Shown: positions 53,464-62,734, counted from the stretch's first letter. The stretch: 64,000 bases of DNA from Bergeyella porcorum (GCF_042427575.1 NZ_JBHMFD010000009.1:1-64000), one strand, 5' to 3'. A program made the numbers and translations. The notes: a model not told the origin generated them from the sequence alone.

Positions 53464-54264
53464 ATGAACAAGATTACACTTCTATTATTATTTATGGTGA
53501 TGAATTCGGTTCATCTTTTTGGGCAAAATCACTCTTTTACTTATGAGTATCGCTTTCTTTCAGATTCTACTGATGTAGCAAGCCAAAGGAAAGAAATATA
53601 CACTTTGAAGGTTGATCATCGCCAATCCATTTATTTTTCAGAATACCACAAAAGAAGGGACTCTATCGAAAATATGTTTGCAAGTACCTCCAAAAGCAAA
53701 CCTGTTATCGTTAAATATTATGATAATACTGAAACTCATCAATACTTGAAATTGAGCGAAAGGCTTTATCATATAAAATCCAATGATAAACTCAATTGGC
53801 AGATCCTTGAAGATGTGGAATACATCAATGGCTTTCATACTCAAAAAGCATCTGTAAATTTTGCTGGAAGAAAATGGTTTGCTTTTTTCACAAAAGACAT
53901 CCCCATCGCAGACGGTCCTTATAAGTTTCACGGCTTACCTGGGCTAATTATCAGGCTGGAATCTGATAACAAAACCCATCAGTTTGAACTATTAGAAGTG
54001 AAATCTTCTGAGAAAAATAGCTTTTCATATCTGAACTTAATCAATAAAACCAAATGGATAGACATCACACCAGAGCGTTACAAAAAACTGTATCAGCAAT
54101 ACCGAAGAAATCCCTTGGAATCTTGGAGAAGGCACGATATCACAAAAGGAACAATAAATGGCAAAACAATGTCTGCTGATGAATTTTTCAAAACAATGGA
54201 GAAAATGGAAAAAGAGAGATTGATAAAAGATAATAATATTCTAGAACTTAGCCTTTTGAAATAG
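53464..54264 (+). CDS. GLPGLI family protein, copy 1
   Basis: A 266-residue exported protein of the GLPGLI family, named after its motif. A signal peptide (MNKITLLLLFMVMNSVHLFGQ) is followed by a beta-rich domain with NFAGRKWFAFF, then GPYKFHGLPGLIIRLES around residues 158-175. The family is expanded in Flavobacteriia and often lies beside TonB-dependent receptors; no function is known. It is the first of three consecutive paralogues and has its own promoter. Confidence 0.9.
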   Translation: MNKITLLLLFMVMNSVHLFGQNHSFTYEYRFLSDSTDVASQRKEIYTLKVDHRQSIYFSEYHKRRDSIENMFASTSKSKPVIVKYYDNTETHQYLKLSERLYHIKSNDKLNWQILEDVEYINGFHTQKASVNFAGRKWFAFFTKDIPIADGPYKFHGLPGLIIRLESDNKTHQFELLEVKSSEKNSFSYLNLINKTKWIDITPERYKKLYQQYRRNPLESWRRHDITKGTINGKTMSADEFFKTMEKMEKERLIKDNNILELSLLK

Positions 54265-54447
54265 ATTAAATATTATGAAAGATACAATATTCACTAAACA
54301 TAAAATCACATTAAGTTTTGGATATAAACTCCAAATTTAGTTGGTAAAAAAGAAAAAATCGTCCGCAATAATTGCATCGATTTCGCAACAAAAATGCATA
54401 AAAATGTTTAGTGATATTTATAACTTAAATCTAAATAACAATCAAAA

Positions 54448-55287
54448 ATGAAAAAAATTACATTTCTTTTACTTTTTATGAATGTCTTTTATTTTAATGC
54501 TCAAATGCAAAGATTAACTTTTGAATTTGCGTATAAAATAGACTCTTTAGAAAATGATATAGAAAGAGATATTTATCTACTGGATATTACTAAAGATGAT
54601 ACAAAATTTTATAAAGAAGAATTTTTACAGATAGATTCTTTGAACCAAAATTTAAAACACAAGACGCAGGCTTCTTTACCAAATGGGTTCAATATTTTAG
54701 TGAAACGTAAAACTGGACAACAAGAAAACAAAAATTATAGCTTTATTAACGGGCAATACTATGTCTTTGAAACTGTCGATAAAATAAAATGGACTTTAAA
54801 GGATCAAATGAAAAGTATAGGTAATTACACTGCACAACTTGCTGAATCTGACTACGGAGGAAGACATTGGTATGCTTGGTTTGTAAAGGACTTACCTTTA
54901 ATTGAAGGCCCTTACAAATTTAATGGCTTACCTGGAATGGTTATAGAAGTTTATGATAGCCAGCGAAACTTCAGTTTTACGCTTACAAGTCTTTCCAATC
55001 TTAAAGAATTACCAGATACACAGAACTTTTTAGAAACAAACTTTGGACAAAAACCAATAAAAGTTAGTTTAGAAAAATTTAATAAAGCTCTTATAAACGC
55101 ATACTACAATCTTTACAGTGAGTTCAAAAATGACAAAACAGGTCGTTGGAGTATAAATACAGAAGATGGCAGAGTTATAAAGTCTTTACAAGAACTGAAT
55201 TCTCTAATTAGAGAAGAGCAAGCAGAAATGAGAAAAAATTATAATCCAATTAATAAAACTCAAGGTGTCAAATATCCTAAAAAATGA
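54448..55287 (+). CDS. GLPGLI family protein, copy 2
   Basis: A 279-residue paralogue with a signal peptide (MKKITFLLLFMNVFYFNAQ) and the motif pair DYGGRHWYAWF and GPYKFNGLPGMVIEVYD; the namesake is GLPGMV here. It is more AT-rich than copies 1 and 3. A short ORF starts on its stop codon (ATGA at 55284), as if another gene had once been translationally coupled. The 183-bp gap to copy 1 contains no recognisable feature. Confidence 0.9.
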   Translation: MKKITFLLLFMNVFYFNAQMQRLTFEFAYKIDSLENDIERDIYLLDITKDDTKFYKEEFLQIDSLNQNLKHKTQASLPNGFNILVKRKTGQQENKNYSFINGQYYVFETVDKIKWTLKDQMKSIGNYTAQLAESDYGGRHWYAWFVKDLPLIEGPYKFNGLPGMVIEVYDSQRNFSFTLTSLSNLKELPDTQNFLETNFGQKPIKVSLEKFNKALINAYYNLYSEFKNDKTGRWSINTEDGRVIKSLQELNSLIREEQAEMRKNYNPINKTQGVKYPKK

Positions 55288-55337
55288 AAGCATTATTATT
55301 TATATTTTTATTGATTTCTACAATGATGTTTCCTTAA
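55284..55337 (+). pseudogene. Vestigial ORF: signal-peptide stub coupled to GLPGLI copy 2
   Basis: ATG overlaps the TGA of GLPGLI copy 2 (ATGA). The 17 residues, MKALLFIFLLISTMMFP, look like a signal peptide and then stop at TAA. In Flavobacteriia, GLPGLI genes are commonly followed with overlapping start by an outer-membrane or TonB-dependent receptor gene. This stub is consistent with deletion of such a gene, but that origin is inferred. Confidence 0.45.
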
Positions 55338-55398
55338 AAAATTTGAAGAAAAATAATGGCTAATATAAAAAAGATAACAACCCTATCGAACGCTAGCT

Positions 55399-56220
55399 AT
55401 GAAAAAGATACTTTTTATGTTACTCCTTTCAGTAATTTCTCTAAAAGCACAGACAATAAGACTTGTGTATAAAACCACATCCACAGAAGCTGCTGAACGC
55501 ATTGTAGAAAACTATCACCTTGATATAGATACCAAAGCTCAAAATGCTATTTATTACAATAGAGTTTATTTCGTGAACGATTCTATTTTCAAAAAATCTG
55601 GAGAATTTGGCTATACTGGGTTCAAAATGACAGACTTTGTTAAAACCAACTTATTAGAGAGTAAATATTCAGAGGAGTATAAAATACTGAATATGGATGT
55701 ATTCAAAATAAGAATGGAAAATCCCCAAAATTGGGAAATTACGAAAGACACCACAATTTGGGAAAATAAGGTTTTGCAAAAAGCAACTACCAACTATGGT
55801 GGCAGACATTGGGAAGCGTGGTTTGATGCCAGTTTACCCATTCATACAGGTCCATATTATTTCAACGGTCTTCCAGGGCTTATCGTAAAACTAAATGATT
55901 CTGAAAATAATTTTAGCTTTGAATTGATTAAACTTCAAAATCTTCCTGAGCCTCAGACCATTGATTTCATCGGTACTTTACAGAATAATGCAGTGCCAAT
56001 TACTTTGGACAAATGGAAGAAACTAATGCTTCAAAGCTATAAAGACCCCTTGGGATATATTGCCAAAGGATTATCGGATAGTGATAAGCCTATTCGCTTG
56101 GAAGATGGCACATTACTCACCAAACAAAACCTAAAATCCAGTGAAGAAATTATAAGAAACAGACTAAGAAAACAAAATCCCATTCATTTAGATTTCAAAG
56201 TTTCATATCCGAAACAATAG
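55399..56220 (+). CDS. GLPGLI family protein, copy 3
   Basis: A 273-residue paralogue with a signal peptide (MKKILFMLLLSVISLKAQ) and the core NYGGRHWEAWF, then GPYYFNGLPGLIVKLND at about residues 150-166. It is closer in pattern to copy 2 than to copy 1. It ends 45 bp before ppk1. Confidence 0.9.
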   Translation: MKKILFMLLLSVISLKAQTIRLVYKTTSTEAAERIVENYHLDIDTKAQNAIYYNRVYFVNDSIFKKSGEFGYTGFKMTDFVKTNLLESKYSEEYKILNMDVFKIRMENPQNWEITKDTTIWENKVLQKATTNYGGRHWEAWFDASLPIHTGPYYFNGLPGLIVKLNDSENNFSFELIKLQNLPEPQTIDFIGTLQNNAVPITLDKWKKLMLQSYKDPLGYIAKGLSDSDKPIRLEDGTLLTKQNLKSSEEIIRNRLRKQNPIHLDFKVSYPKQ

Positions 56221-56239
56221 CCCCAAACTTATTTTTCCG

Positions 56240-56247
56240 TATTTTTG
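56240..56247 (+). promoter_or_regulatory. -7 promoter element of ppk1
   Basis: TATTTTTG (TAnnTTTG), 18 bp before the ppk1 ATG. Confidence 0.5.
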
Positions 56248-56265
56248 AGGCATTAAGCAAACGAT

Positions 56266-58332
56266 ATGAGCAATCTATTCAATCCCAGAGATGTTACTTG
56301 GCTCGCCTTTAACGAAAGGGTGCTACAAGAGGCAATGGATGAGAGCGTCCCACTTCCCCTCAGAATACGCTTTCTTGGTATTTTTTCTAATAACTTAGAC
56401 GAGTTTTTCCGCGTACGCGTAGCAGGGCTAAAACGGGCTATGGACTTTAAAAACAAAATCCTTACGGATAGCTTTTTCCAGCCACCTTCCAAGATTTTAA
56501 AACAAATCAACGATATTGTTATTCATCAACAAGAAAACTTTGATAAAACTTGGAAAAAAATCCAAGAAGAAATGGCAGAGGAAAAAGTTTTCATCAAAGA
56601 CCATAGAAACCTCACCCCAAAGCAAGCAGAGTTTGTACACCGTTATTTTGATGAAGAGGTGGAAAGCAATGTCATTCCCATACTCCTTCACGAAAACGAA
56701 CCAATGCCCTACCTCAGGGACAAAAGCCTTTATATAGGCATCGCAATGCGAAAAAAAGAATGGCAATACATCAGCAGTTATGCCATTATAGAAGTCCCAT
56801 CTAGAGTTTTGGGGCGTTTTGTGCTGTTGCCATCGGAGAAGGGGGAGAAAAATGTAATGCTTTTAGAAGATGTCATCATTTGCAATTTACCTTATATATT
56901 CTCCTATTTCGGTTATGATGATTTTGAAGCCCACTGTTTTAAGGTAACCAAAGATGCCGAGTTTGATTTGGACAATGACATCCGCACCACGCTAGCAGAG
57001 AAAATAGAAAAAGCCGTGAAAAGCAGACGGAAAGGGAAGCCTACCCGTTTTGTTTTTGATAAAGATATGGACAAAGCCCTGCTGGAATTTCTCATCAAAA
57101 AGCTAAACCTCACTTCCCGAGATAGCATTATCCCAGGGGGAAAAATTCATAATTTCAAACACTTTATGGATTTTCCCAATGTCTTTTCGGAGGTAGAAAA
57201 ACCAGAGGAACGCACCTCCTTCACCCATCCAGATTTCCAAGATGAACAAAGGGTAATGGATGTTGTCTTGAAGAAAGATGTCCTCCTCACATTCCCCTAT
57301 CACACCTATACACCCGTGATTAATCTGCTGAGGGAGTCTGCAATGGACCCCGATGTGAAAACCATTCAAATCACGGCTTATAGATTGGCATCCAATTCTA
57401 AAATCGTAAACGCCCTTATCAACGCTGCCCGAAACGGAAAAGAAGTGACCGTAATGGTGGAACTCCGAGCCCGTTTTGACGAGGAAAACAACCTTAAATG
57501 GAAAGAGCGATTGGAGCTAGAAGGCATTAAAGTATTGGTGGGACTCCCGAATAAAAAAGTACACGCCAAGCTCTGCGTTATCAAAAAGAGAGTGAATAAT
57601 AAAACCATTCAATACGGATTTATAAGCACAGGAAATTTTAACGAAAAAACAGCCAAAATCTATGGGGACAATCTTCTGATGACCGCCAATAGAGCCATAA
57701 TGGCAGATATTAATAAGGTATTCAACCTTTTTAGAAAGCCCAAACTCAACCCTGAAGAAACGCTAAAAACCTGCAAAGCCCTACTCGTTTGCCCACAGCA
57801 TATGCGGGATAAAATTGTATGGCACATCGATAGGGAAATAGCAGAAGCTAAAGCAGGACGAAAAGCCAAGATGATTATCAAAGTGAATTCCCTTAGTGAT
57901 AAAGGATTGATTTTAAAACTCTACGAAGCCGCACAAGCAGGCGTTGTTATCAAGATGATTGTAAGGGGAATCTACTGTGCCGTGAATGATAAATCTTTCA
58001 AAACGCCGATAGAGAGTATCAGCATTGTAGATGAGTATCTAGAACACTCTCGCGTAATGTATTTCTGGAACAAGGGGCAAGAAGACCTCTATATCTCCTC
58101 TGCCGATTGGATGACCAGAAACCTTGATTATCGCGTAGAAGCCGCCGTAAAAATTACCGAAAAAGAACTGAAAAAAGAGCTGAAAGATTTGCTTAATATC
58201 CAACTGAAAGACAATGTGAAAGCCCGAATATTGGACAATAAGCTCAAAAATAAATATGTCCGAAAAGGTGAAAAAGAATTTCGCTCACAGATTGAAATCT
58301 ATAAATATTTAAAGCAAAAAACGAAAAAATAA
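56266..58332 (+). CDS. ppk1: Polyphosphate kinase 1
   Basis: Reversible synthesis of inorganic polyphosphate from ATP. Four-domain layout: N domain (1 to about 105, starting with DVTWLAFNERVLQEA), head domain, C1 and C2. Key segments are KVHAKLCVI with the autophosphorylated-His loop, STGNFNEKTAKIYGDN, and HSRVMYFWNKGQEDLYISSADWMTRNLDYRVE. The 688 residues are normal. It is 19 bp upstream of the exopolyphosphatase gene, so synthesis and breakdown are co-transcribed. Confidence 0.96.
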   Translation: MSNLFNPRDVTWLAFNERVLQEAMDESVPLPLRIRFLGIFSNNLDEFFRVRVAGLKRAMDFKNKILTDSFFQPPSKILKQINDIVIHQQENFDKTWKKIQEEMAEEKVFIKDHRNLTPKQAEFVHRYFDEEVESNVIPILLHENEPMPYLRDKSLYIGIAMRKKEWQYISSYAIIEVPSRVLGRFVLLPSEKGEKNVMLLEDVIICNLPYIFSYFGYDDFEAHCFKVTKDAEFDLDNDIRTTLAEKIEKAVKSRRKGKPTRFVFDKDMDKALLEFLIKKLNLTSRDSIIPGGKIHNFKHFMDFPNVFSEVEKPEERTSFTHPDFQDEQRVMDVVLKKDVLLTFPYHTYTPVINLLRESAMDPDVKTIQITAYRLASNSKIVNALINAARNGKEVTVMVELRARFDEENNLKWKERLELEGIKVLVGLPNKKVHAKLCVIKKRVNNKTIQYGFISTGNFNEKTAKIYGDNLLMTANRAIMADINKVFNLFRKPKLNPEETLKTCKALLVCPQHMRDKIVWHIDREIAEAKAGRKAKMIIKVNSLSDKGLILKLYEAAQAGVVIKMIVRGIYCAVNDKSFKTPIESISIVDEYLEHSRVMYFWNKGQEDLYISSADWMTRNLDYRVEAAVKITEKELKKELKDLLNIQLKDNVKARILDNKLKNKYVRKGEKEFRSQIEIYKYLKQKTKK

Positions 58333-58351
58333 TAAGACCATTTTAAAAATA

Positions 58352-59239
58352 ATGAAATTAGCCGCAATAGACATCGGTAGTAACGCTGCCAGATTACTGA
58401 TTAACGAAGTTACAGAGAATAAAAAAGGTGAACCAGAGTTCACCAAGCTCAATCTTCTACGCATTCCCCTCCGATTGGGGATGGATGTATTCAGCTATGG
58501 AGAAATCCGCGAAGAAAGGCAAAAAATGGTGATAGACTCTATGAAAGTTTTTTCAGATTTAATGAAAATCTACAATGTAGAATATTACCGTGCGTGTGCC
58601 ACTTCTGCAATGCGTGACGCTCAGAACGGTGCAGAGATTCGCAAGGAAGTAAAAGAAACTTCTGGGATAGAGATTGAAATTATCTCTGGAGATGAAGAAG
58701 CTAGTCTTATCTATGAAAACCATATTGCAGAGACTTTAGACAAAGATTTTGGCTATTTGTACATCGATGTAGGAGGCGGAAGCACCGAGGTGATGTATTT
58801 TGAAAACGGAAAAATGAAATTCAAAAAATCCTTTAATATTGGTACCATTCGTTTACTCAATGGCTTGGTGAAGGAAGAGCAATGGAAGGAAATGAAAGAA
58901 GAACTCAAAACCAAAATTGTAAGCAAAAAGCCGATGCTTGCGATAGGCTCGGGAGGGAATATCAATAAGATTTTTTCTCTTAGCAAAACCAAAGATGGAA
59001 AGCCAATGTCTGCTGATACGCTTAAGAAATATCACAAAGAATTTGCCGCCCTTACCGTAGAAGAAAGAATGCACCGCTACAAGCTAAGAGAAGACCGTGC
59101 CGATGTACTAGTGCCTGCCCTAGAAATTTTCAATAAAATAATGAACTGGACAGATATTTCTAAAATCTTTGTTCCTAAAATTTCCGTTGCTGATGGACTT
59201 ATCCATAGCATCTATGAACAAGTGAAGAATAAAGCGTAG
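58352..59239 (+). CDS. ppx: Ppx/GppA family exopolyphosphatase
   Basis: Phosphohydrolase removing terminal phosphate from polyphosphate (or hydrolysing pppGpp in GppA types). The ASKHA fold shows DIGSNAARLLI at residues 6-16, YIDVGGGSTEVM near 136 and AIGSGGNINKI near 197. The 295 residues contain only the ASKHA core, without the HD-like C-terminal domain of longer enzymes. It follows ppk1 by 19 bp. The last 15 bases of the gene are part of a tandem repeat extending to 59680. Confidence 0.9.
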   Translation: MKLAAIDIGSNAARLLINEVTENKKGEPEFTKLNLLRIPLRLGMDVFSYGEIREERQKMVIDSMKVFSDLMKIYNVEYYRACATSAMRDAQNGAEIRKEVKETSGIEIEIISGDEEASLIYENHIAETLDKDFGYLYIDVGGGSTEVMYFENGKMKFKKSFNIGTIRLLNGLVKEEQWKEMKEELKTKIVSKKPMLAIGSGGNINKIFSLSKTKDGKPMSADTLKKYHKEFAALTVEERMHRYKLREDRADVLVPALEIFNKIMNWTDISKIFVPKISVADGLIHSIYEQVKNKA

Positions 59240-59680
59240 AATTGGATTTTTATGCTTTCAATTTTCAATATAGGGTCGGGTTTTAACCCGACTTTTGATA
59301 TGGTTTTTCCAAAAGGCTTTAGCCGAAAATTGATATCAATAACATTTCCACTTAAAGCCTATTGCGTTAAAAGAATAAAGCGTAGAAATGGATTTTATCC
59401 TAGACTATGTGCTTTCAATTTTCAATAGGGTCGGGTTTTAACCCGACTTTTGGTATGGCTTTTCCAAAAGGCTTTAGCCGAAAATTGATATCAATAACAT
59501 TTCCACTTAAAGCCTATTGCGTTAAAAGAATAAAGCGTAGAAATGGATTTTATCCTAGACTATGTGCTTTCAATTTTCAATAGGGTCGGGTTTTAACCCG
59601 ACTTTTGATAGGGGTTCCTCAAAAGGCTTTAGCCCAAAATGGATATCAATAACATCTCTACTTAAAGCCTATTGCGTTTT
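59225..59680 (+). repeat. Three-copy tandem repeat starting within the 3' end of ppx
   Basis: Copies begin at 59225, 59371 and 59526 with AAGAATAAAGCGTAGAA (periods 146 and 155 bp). Copy 1 starts inside ppx and includes its stop codon. Each copy contains a perfect hairpin, GTCGGGTT-TT-AACCCGAC (first at 59275-59292), then GGCTTTAGCC and AAAGCCTATTGCG. Copies 2 and 3 agree over the first 80 or so bases. Each hairpin is followed by ACTTTTG, so the array may act as repeated terminators. Confidence 0.92.
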
Positions 59681-59701
59681 AATTAAAAACATTTATATTT
59701 G
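59672..59701 (+). promoter_or_regulatory. Promoter of the cytochrome c gene
   Basis: TTG at 59672-59674 and TATATTTG at 59694-59701, 19 bp apart, match -33/-7 elements. The TTG belongs to the end of the third tandem repeat copy, so the repeat may have supplied part of the promoter. Confidence 0.55.
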
Positions 59702-59724
59702 TAGGGAATTAAAGTAATGTGATT

Positions 59725-60102
59725 ATGAAAAAAATTATTTCTATTTTAGCGTTAGGAGCGGTATTGATGTCTTGTTCTAAAAAAGAGGAGCCCGTTACAG
59801 AGAGCAATGTAATGCTAGAAGAAACCACGGCATCGCCTGCTGGTGAAACAGAAGTTACGGGGCAATCTTTAATAGACAATGCCGATTGCAGAAGTTGCCA
59901 TCAAGATGATGCAAAGTTGGTAGGGCCATCTTACCAAGACATCGCCAATAAATACACCGAAGCTGATTTGGATATGTTGGCAGATAAGATTATCAACGGA
60001 AGTTCTGGCGTTTGGGGACCTGTGCCAATGTCTCCACACCCTGGGCTGAGTAAGGAAAATGCTAAAAAAATGGCAGAATATATTTTGTCACTCAAACCAT
60101 AA
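59725..60102 (+). CDS. c-type cytochrome lipoprotein
   Basis: A 125-residue monohaem cytochrome attached by lipid: MKKIISILALGAVLMSC gives a lipobox with Cys17. The haem motif is CRSCH, about residue 55, and the distal Met is probably in GPVPMSPHPGLS. The pattern is that of cytochrome c551/c552-type electron carriers. I use the ATG at 59725; a GTG two codons upstream would place extra residues before the signal. It probably shuttles electrons in the periplasm. Confidence 0.9.
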   Translation: MKKIISILALGAVLMSCSKKEEPVTESNVMLEETTASPAGETEVTGQSLIDNADCRSCHQDDAKLVGPSYQDIANKYTEADLDMLADKIINGSSGVWGPVPMSPHPGLSKENAKKMAEYILSLKP

Positions 60103-60127
60103 GTTGTTACATTTAATAAAGGATAAG

Positions 60128-60159
60128 AGCGTTTTTGAAATTCAAGAACGCTTTTTTTT
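60128..60159 (+). terminator. Terminator of the cytochrome c gene
   Basis: AGCGTTTTTGAA (60128-60139) pairs with TTCAAGAACGCT (60141-60152), one wobble, followed by eight T. Confidence 0.85.
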
Positions 60160-60318
60160 GTGTCAATTTGTCACACTTTTATCATTGGTATATTTTTAGA
60201 GAAAACGAAAGGGAAATGATGGAATGAGGTAACCGGGGTGATGAAATCTTCAGAACCTTTTTAGCTCTACAACCATCTAAGTTTTTTAATCGTTCAACAA
60301 ATAAAAATAGAAAATAAA

Positions 60319-62205
60319 ATGAGCAAAATTATTGGAATTGACTTAGGTACTACCAACTCGTGTGTATCTGTAATGGAAGGGAAAGACCCTGTGGTAATCC
60401 CTAATGCTGAAGGAAAAAGAACAACCCCTTCTATCGTTGCCTTCGCTGAAGATGGCGAAAGAAAAGTAGGAGACCCTGCTAAAAGACAAGCCGTAACCAA
60501 CCCTAAAAATACCATCTACTCTATCAAGAGATATATGGGGGAACATTTCTCTAACCTTACCGCAGAGGACAAAAATGTCCCTTACGAATTGGTAAAAGGT
60601 AATAATGATAGCGTAAAAGTAAAAATAGCCGATAGAGAATATACACCGCAAGAAATCTCTGCAATGACGCTTCAGAAAATGAAGAAAACCGCAGAAGACT
60701 ATCTGGGGCAAGAAGTAACAAGAGCCGTAATTACCGTACCAGCTTACTTCAACGATGCTCAAAGACAAGCAACCAAAGAAGCAGGTGAAATCGCAGGACT
60801 TAAAGTAGAAAGAATCATCAACGAGCCTACGGCAGCAGCCTTGGCTTACGGATTAGATAAATCTCACAAAGACCAAAAAATTGCGGTTTATGACCTTGGG
60901 GGAGGTACTTTTGATATCTCAATCTTAGATTTAGGTGATGGCGTTTTCGAGGTATTATCTACCAACGGAGATACACACCTCGGTGGGGACGATTTTGATA
61001 ATGTAATTATCAATTGGCTCGCTTCTGAGTTCCAAGCAGAGGAAGGTGTAGATTTGAAAGCCGATGCCATCGCTCTTCAAAGATTGAAAGAAGCCGCTGA
61101 AAAAGCTAAAATAGAATTGTCTTCTTCTACACAGACCGAAATCAACTTGCCATACATCACCGCTACAGCTTCTGGGCCTAAACACTTGGTGAAAACATTA
61201 ACGAGAGCGAAGTTTGAGCAACTTTCTGCCGACTTAGTGCGTCGTTCTATGGAGCCTTGTAAAAAAGCCCTTCAAGATGCAGGATTGTCCACTTCGGATA
61301 TTGATGAGGTCATCTTAGTAGGTGGTTCTACCAGAATCCCAATCATCCAAGAGGAAGTAGAGAAATTCTTCGGTAAAAAGCCTTCTAAAGGTGTAAACCC
61401 AGACGAGGTAGTTGCCATAGGTGCTGCCATCCAAGGAGGGGTACTTACAGGTGATGTGAAAGATGTATTGCTTCTAGATGTTACGCCACTATCTTTAGGT
61501 ATCGAAACAATGGGAGCGGTTTTCACCAAATTGATTGAAGCCAATACCACTATCCCAACCAGAAAATCTGAGGTGTTCTCTACAGCGTCTGATAACCAAC
61601 CAGCGGTAAGCATCCGCGTAGGACAAGGAGAAAGACCTATGTTTAACGATAACAAGGAAATCGGTAGATTTGATTTAACAGATATCCCACCAGCACCAAG
61701 AGGTGTTCCTCAGATTGAAGTAACCTTCGATATTGATGCCAACGGTATCCTCAGCGTATCTGCAAAAGATAAAGGAACGGGTAAGGAACAATCTATCAAA
61801 ATCCAAGCGTCTTCTGGATTGTCTGATGAAGAAATTGAAAGAATGAAGAAAGAAGCACAAGAAAACTCCGCTGCCGATGCGAAGAGAAAAGAAGAAGCAG
61901 ACCTCCTCAACAAGGCAGATGGACAAATCTTCCAAACTGAAAAACAACTGAAAGAGTTTGGTGATAAGCTTTCTACAGATAAGAAATCTGCCATTGAAAG
62001 TGCCGCTGCAGAACTGAAAACCGCTTTTGAAGCGAAAGATTTAGAAAGCATCAAAACCAAATCCGAAGCCTTAGACAATGCGTGGATGGCAGCTTCCGAA
62101 GAGCTTTACAAAGCACAAGCCGAAGCACAACCACAGCAAGATGCTGGTAATTCCGCAAATGCAGGAGACAATGTGCAAGACGCAGATTTTGAAGAAGTGA
62201 AATAG
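60319..62205 (+). CDS. dnaK: Chaperone DnaK (Hsp70)
   Basis: ATP-dependent chaperone. The actin-like ATPase domain starts with IIGIDLGTTNSCVSVMEG and has AYFNDAQRQATKEAGEIAGL, AVYDLGGGTFDISIL and EVILVGGSTRIP. The substrate domain begins at about 390 (DVTPLSLGIETMG), the lid follows, and the tail ends DNVQDADFEEVK, the conserved EEVK-type end. The 628 residues are normal. grpE and dnaJ are not adjacent. No CIRCE or sigma-32-type promoter is evident in the 200 bp upstream. Confidence 0.97.
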   Translation: MSKIIGIDLGTTNSCVSVMEGKDPVVIPNAEGKRTTPSIVAFAEDGERKVGDPAKRQAVTNPKNTIYSIKRYMGEHFSNLTAEDKNVPYELVKGNNDSVKVKIADREYTPQEISAMTLQKMKKTAEDYLGQEVTRAVITVPAYFNDAQRQATKEAGEIAGLKVERIINEPTAAALAYGLDKSHKDQKIAVYDLGGGTFDISILDLGDGVFEVLSTNGDTHLGGDDFDNVIINWLASEFQAEEGVDLKADAIALQRLKEAAEKAKIELSSSTQTEINLPYITATASGPKHLVKTLTRAKFEQLSADLVRRSMEPCKKALQDAGLSTSDIDEVILVGGSTRIPIIQEEVEKFFGKKPSKGVNPDEVVAIGAAIQGGVLTGDVKDVLLLDVTPLSLGIETMGAVFTKLIEANTTIPTRKSEVFSTASDNQPAVSIRVGQGERPMFNDNKEIGRFDLTDIPPAPRGVPQIEVTFDIDANGILSVSAKDKGTGKEQSIKIQASSGLSDEEIERMKKEAQENSAADAKRKEEADLLNKADGQIFQTEKQLKEFGDKLSTDKKSAIESAAAELKTAFEAKDLESIKTKSEALDNAWMAASEELYKAQAEAQPQQDAGNSANAGDNVQDADFEEVK

Positions 62206-62208
62206 TAA

Positions 62209-62583
62209 ATGAGTAGTAGTTTAATTAAAATTAAAAATATGGAATTAGATAGAATTAGAGATATAATAGCAAATAAATTACAAGAACATAATGATGTTTG
62301 GAATGATGTTATAAGTAATACATTTCCTGGAAATTATGGTTGTGATGAATGGAATGTAGAAGTATCATATAATGATGTATATGCGGATATTCCAAGTAGG
62401 CAGTTTGATGCAAAGGGTGTTTTTAATGCCGATTTAGTTATGGGAGCATCTCGTGGAGATACTAGTTTTAATGCTCCATACAATAAAGAATTTAAAGCAA
62501 AGGGAAATTTTGAGTTCTCTGCAGATAATAATGATATAATCATAAATGATGTAGAAATAGATATAGATCCTGATGTTTTTTAG
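62209..62583 (+). CDS. Hypothetical protein directly after dnaK
   Basis: A 124-residue protein I do not recognise. It begins 3 bp after the dnaK stop. MELDRIRDIIANKLQEHNDV (from residue 11) is helical, followed by a beta-rich domain with repeated Asn/Asp (YNDVYADIPSRQFDAKGVF, then EFSADNNDIIINDVEIDIDP). An internal ATG at 62239 is an alternative start. Codon use is much more AT-rich than in dnaK, suggesting that it was inserted behind dnaK and transcribed with it. The following double hairpin probably terminates the transcript. Confidence 0.65.
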   Translation: MSSSLIKIKNMELDRIRDIIANKLQEHNDVWNDVISNTFPGNYGCDEWNVEVSYNDVYADIPSRQFDAKGVFNADLVMGASRGDTSFNAPYNKEFKAKGNFEFSADNNDIIINDVEIDIDPDVF

Positions 62584-62608
62584 ATTGAAATAAGATAATA
62601 TATTTTTA

Positions 62609-62637
62609 ACATCCCCCTACCCCCTTCAAAGGGGGAA
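62609..62637 (+). repeat. C-rich palindromic repeat, copy 1
   Basis: A 29-bp element: ACATCCCCCTACCCCC and then TTCAAAGGGGGAA, with inner stem CCCCCTT/AAGGGGG. The TGGGGGTGTT at 62641-62650 pairs with its left part to give a second, outer stem followed by TTTTATTTT, so copy 1 also looks like a terminator for the dnaK transcript. Confidence 0.9.
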
Positions 62638-62691
62638 TAGTGGGGGTGTTTTATTTTGTGTAAATCAATATATAGTAAAGAACATACGCAA

Positions 62692-62720
62692 TTCCTCCTT
62701 TGAAGGGGGGAGGGGGATGT
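62692..62720 (-). repeat. C-rich palindromic repeat, copy 2, inverted
   Basis: TTCCTCCTTTGAAGG and then GGGGAGGGGGATGT, the reverse complement of copy 1 with two changes. It lies 14 bp before the DUF559 start codon. Confidence 0.9.
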
Positions 62721-62734
62721 AAAAACAAAAACAA

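Noticed and set aside
54274..54339. 21-codon ORF after GLPGLI copy 1
   Set aside because: Unlike the stub after copy 2 it has no signal-peptide character and no overlap with the stop codon.
59719..59724. GTG start for the cytochrome lipoprotein
   Set aside because: The ATG two codons later gives a normal lipoprotein signal.
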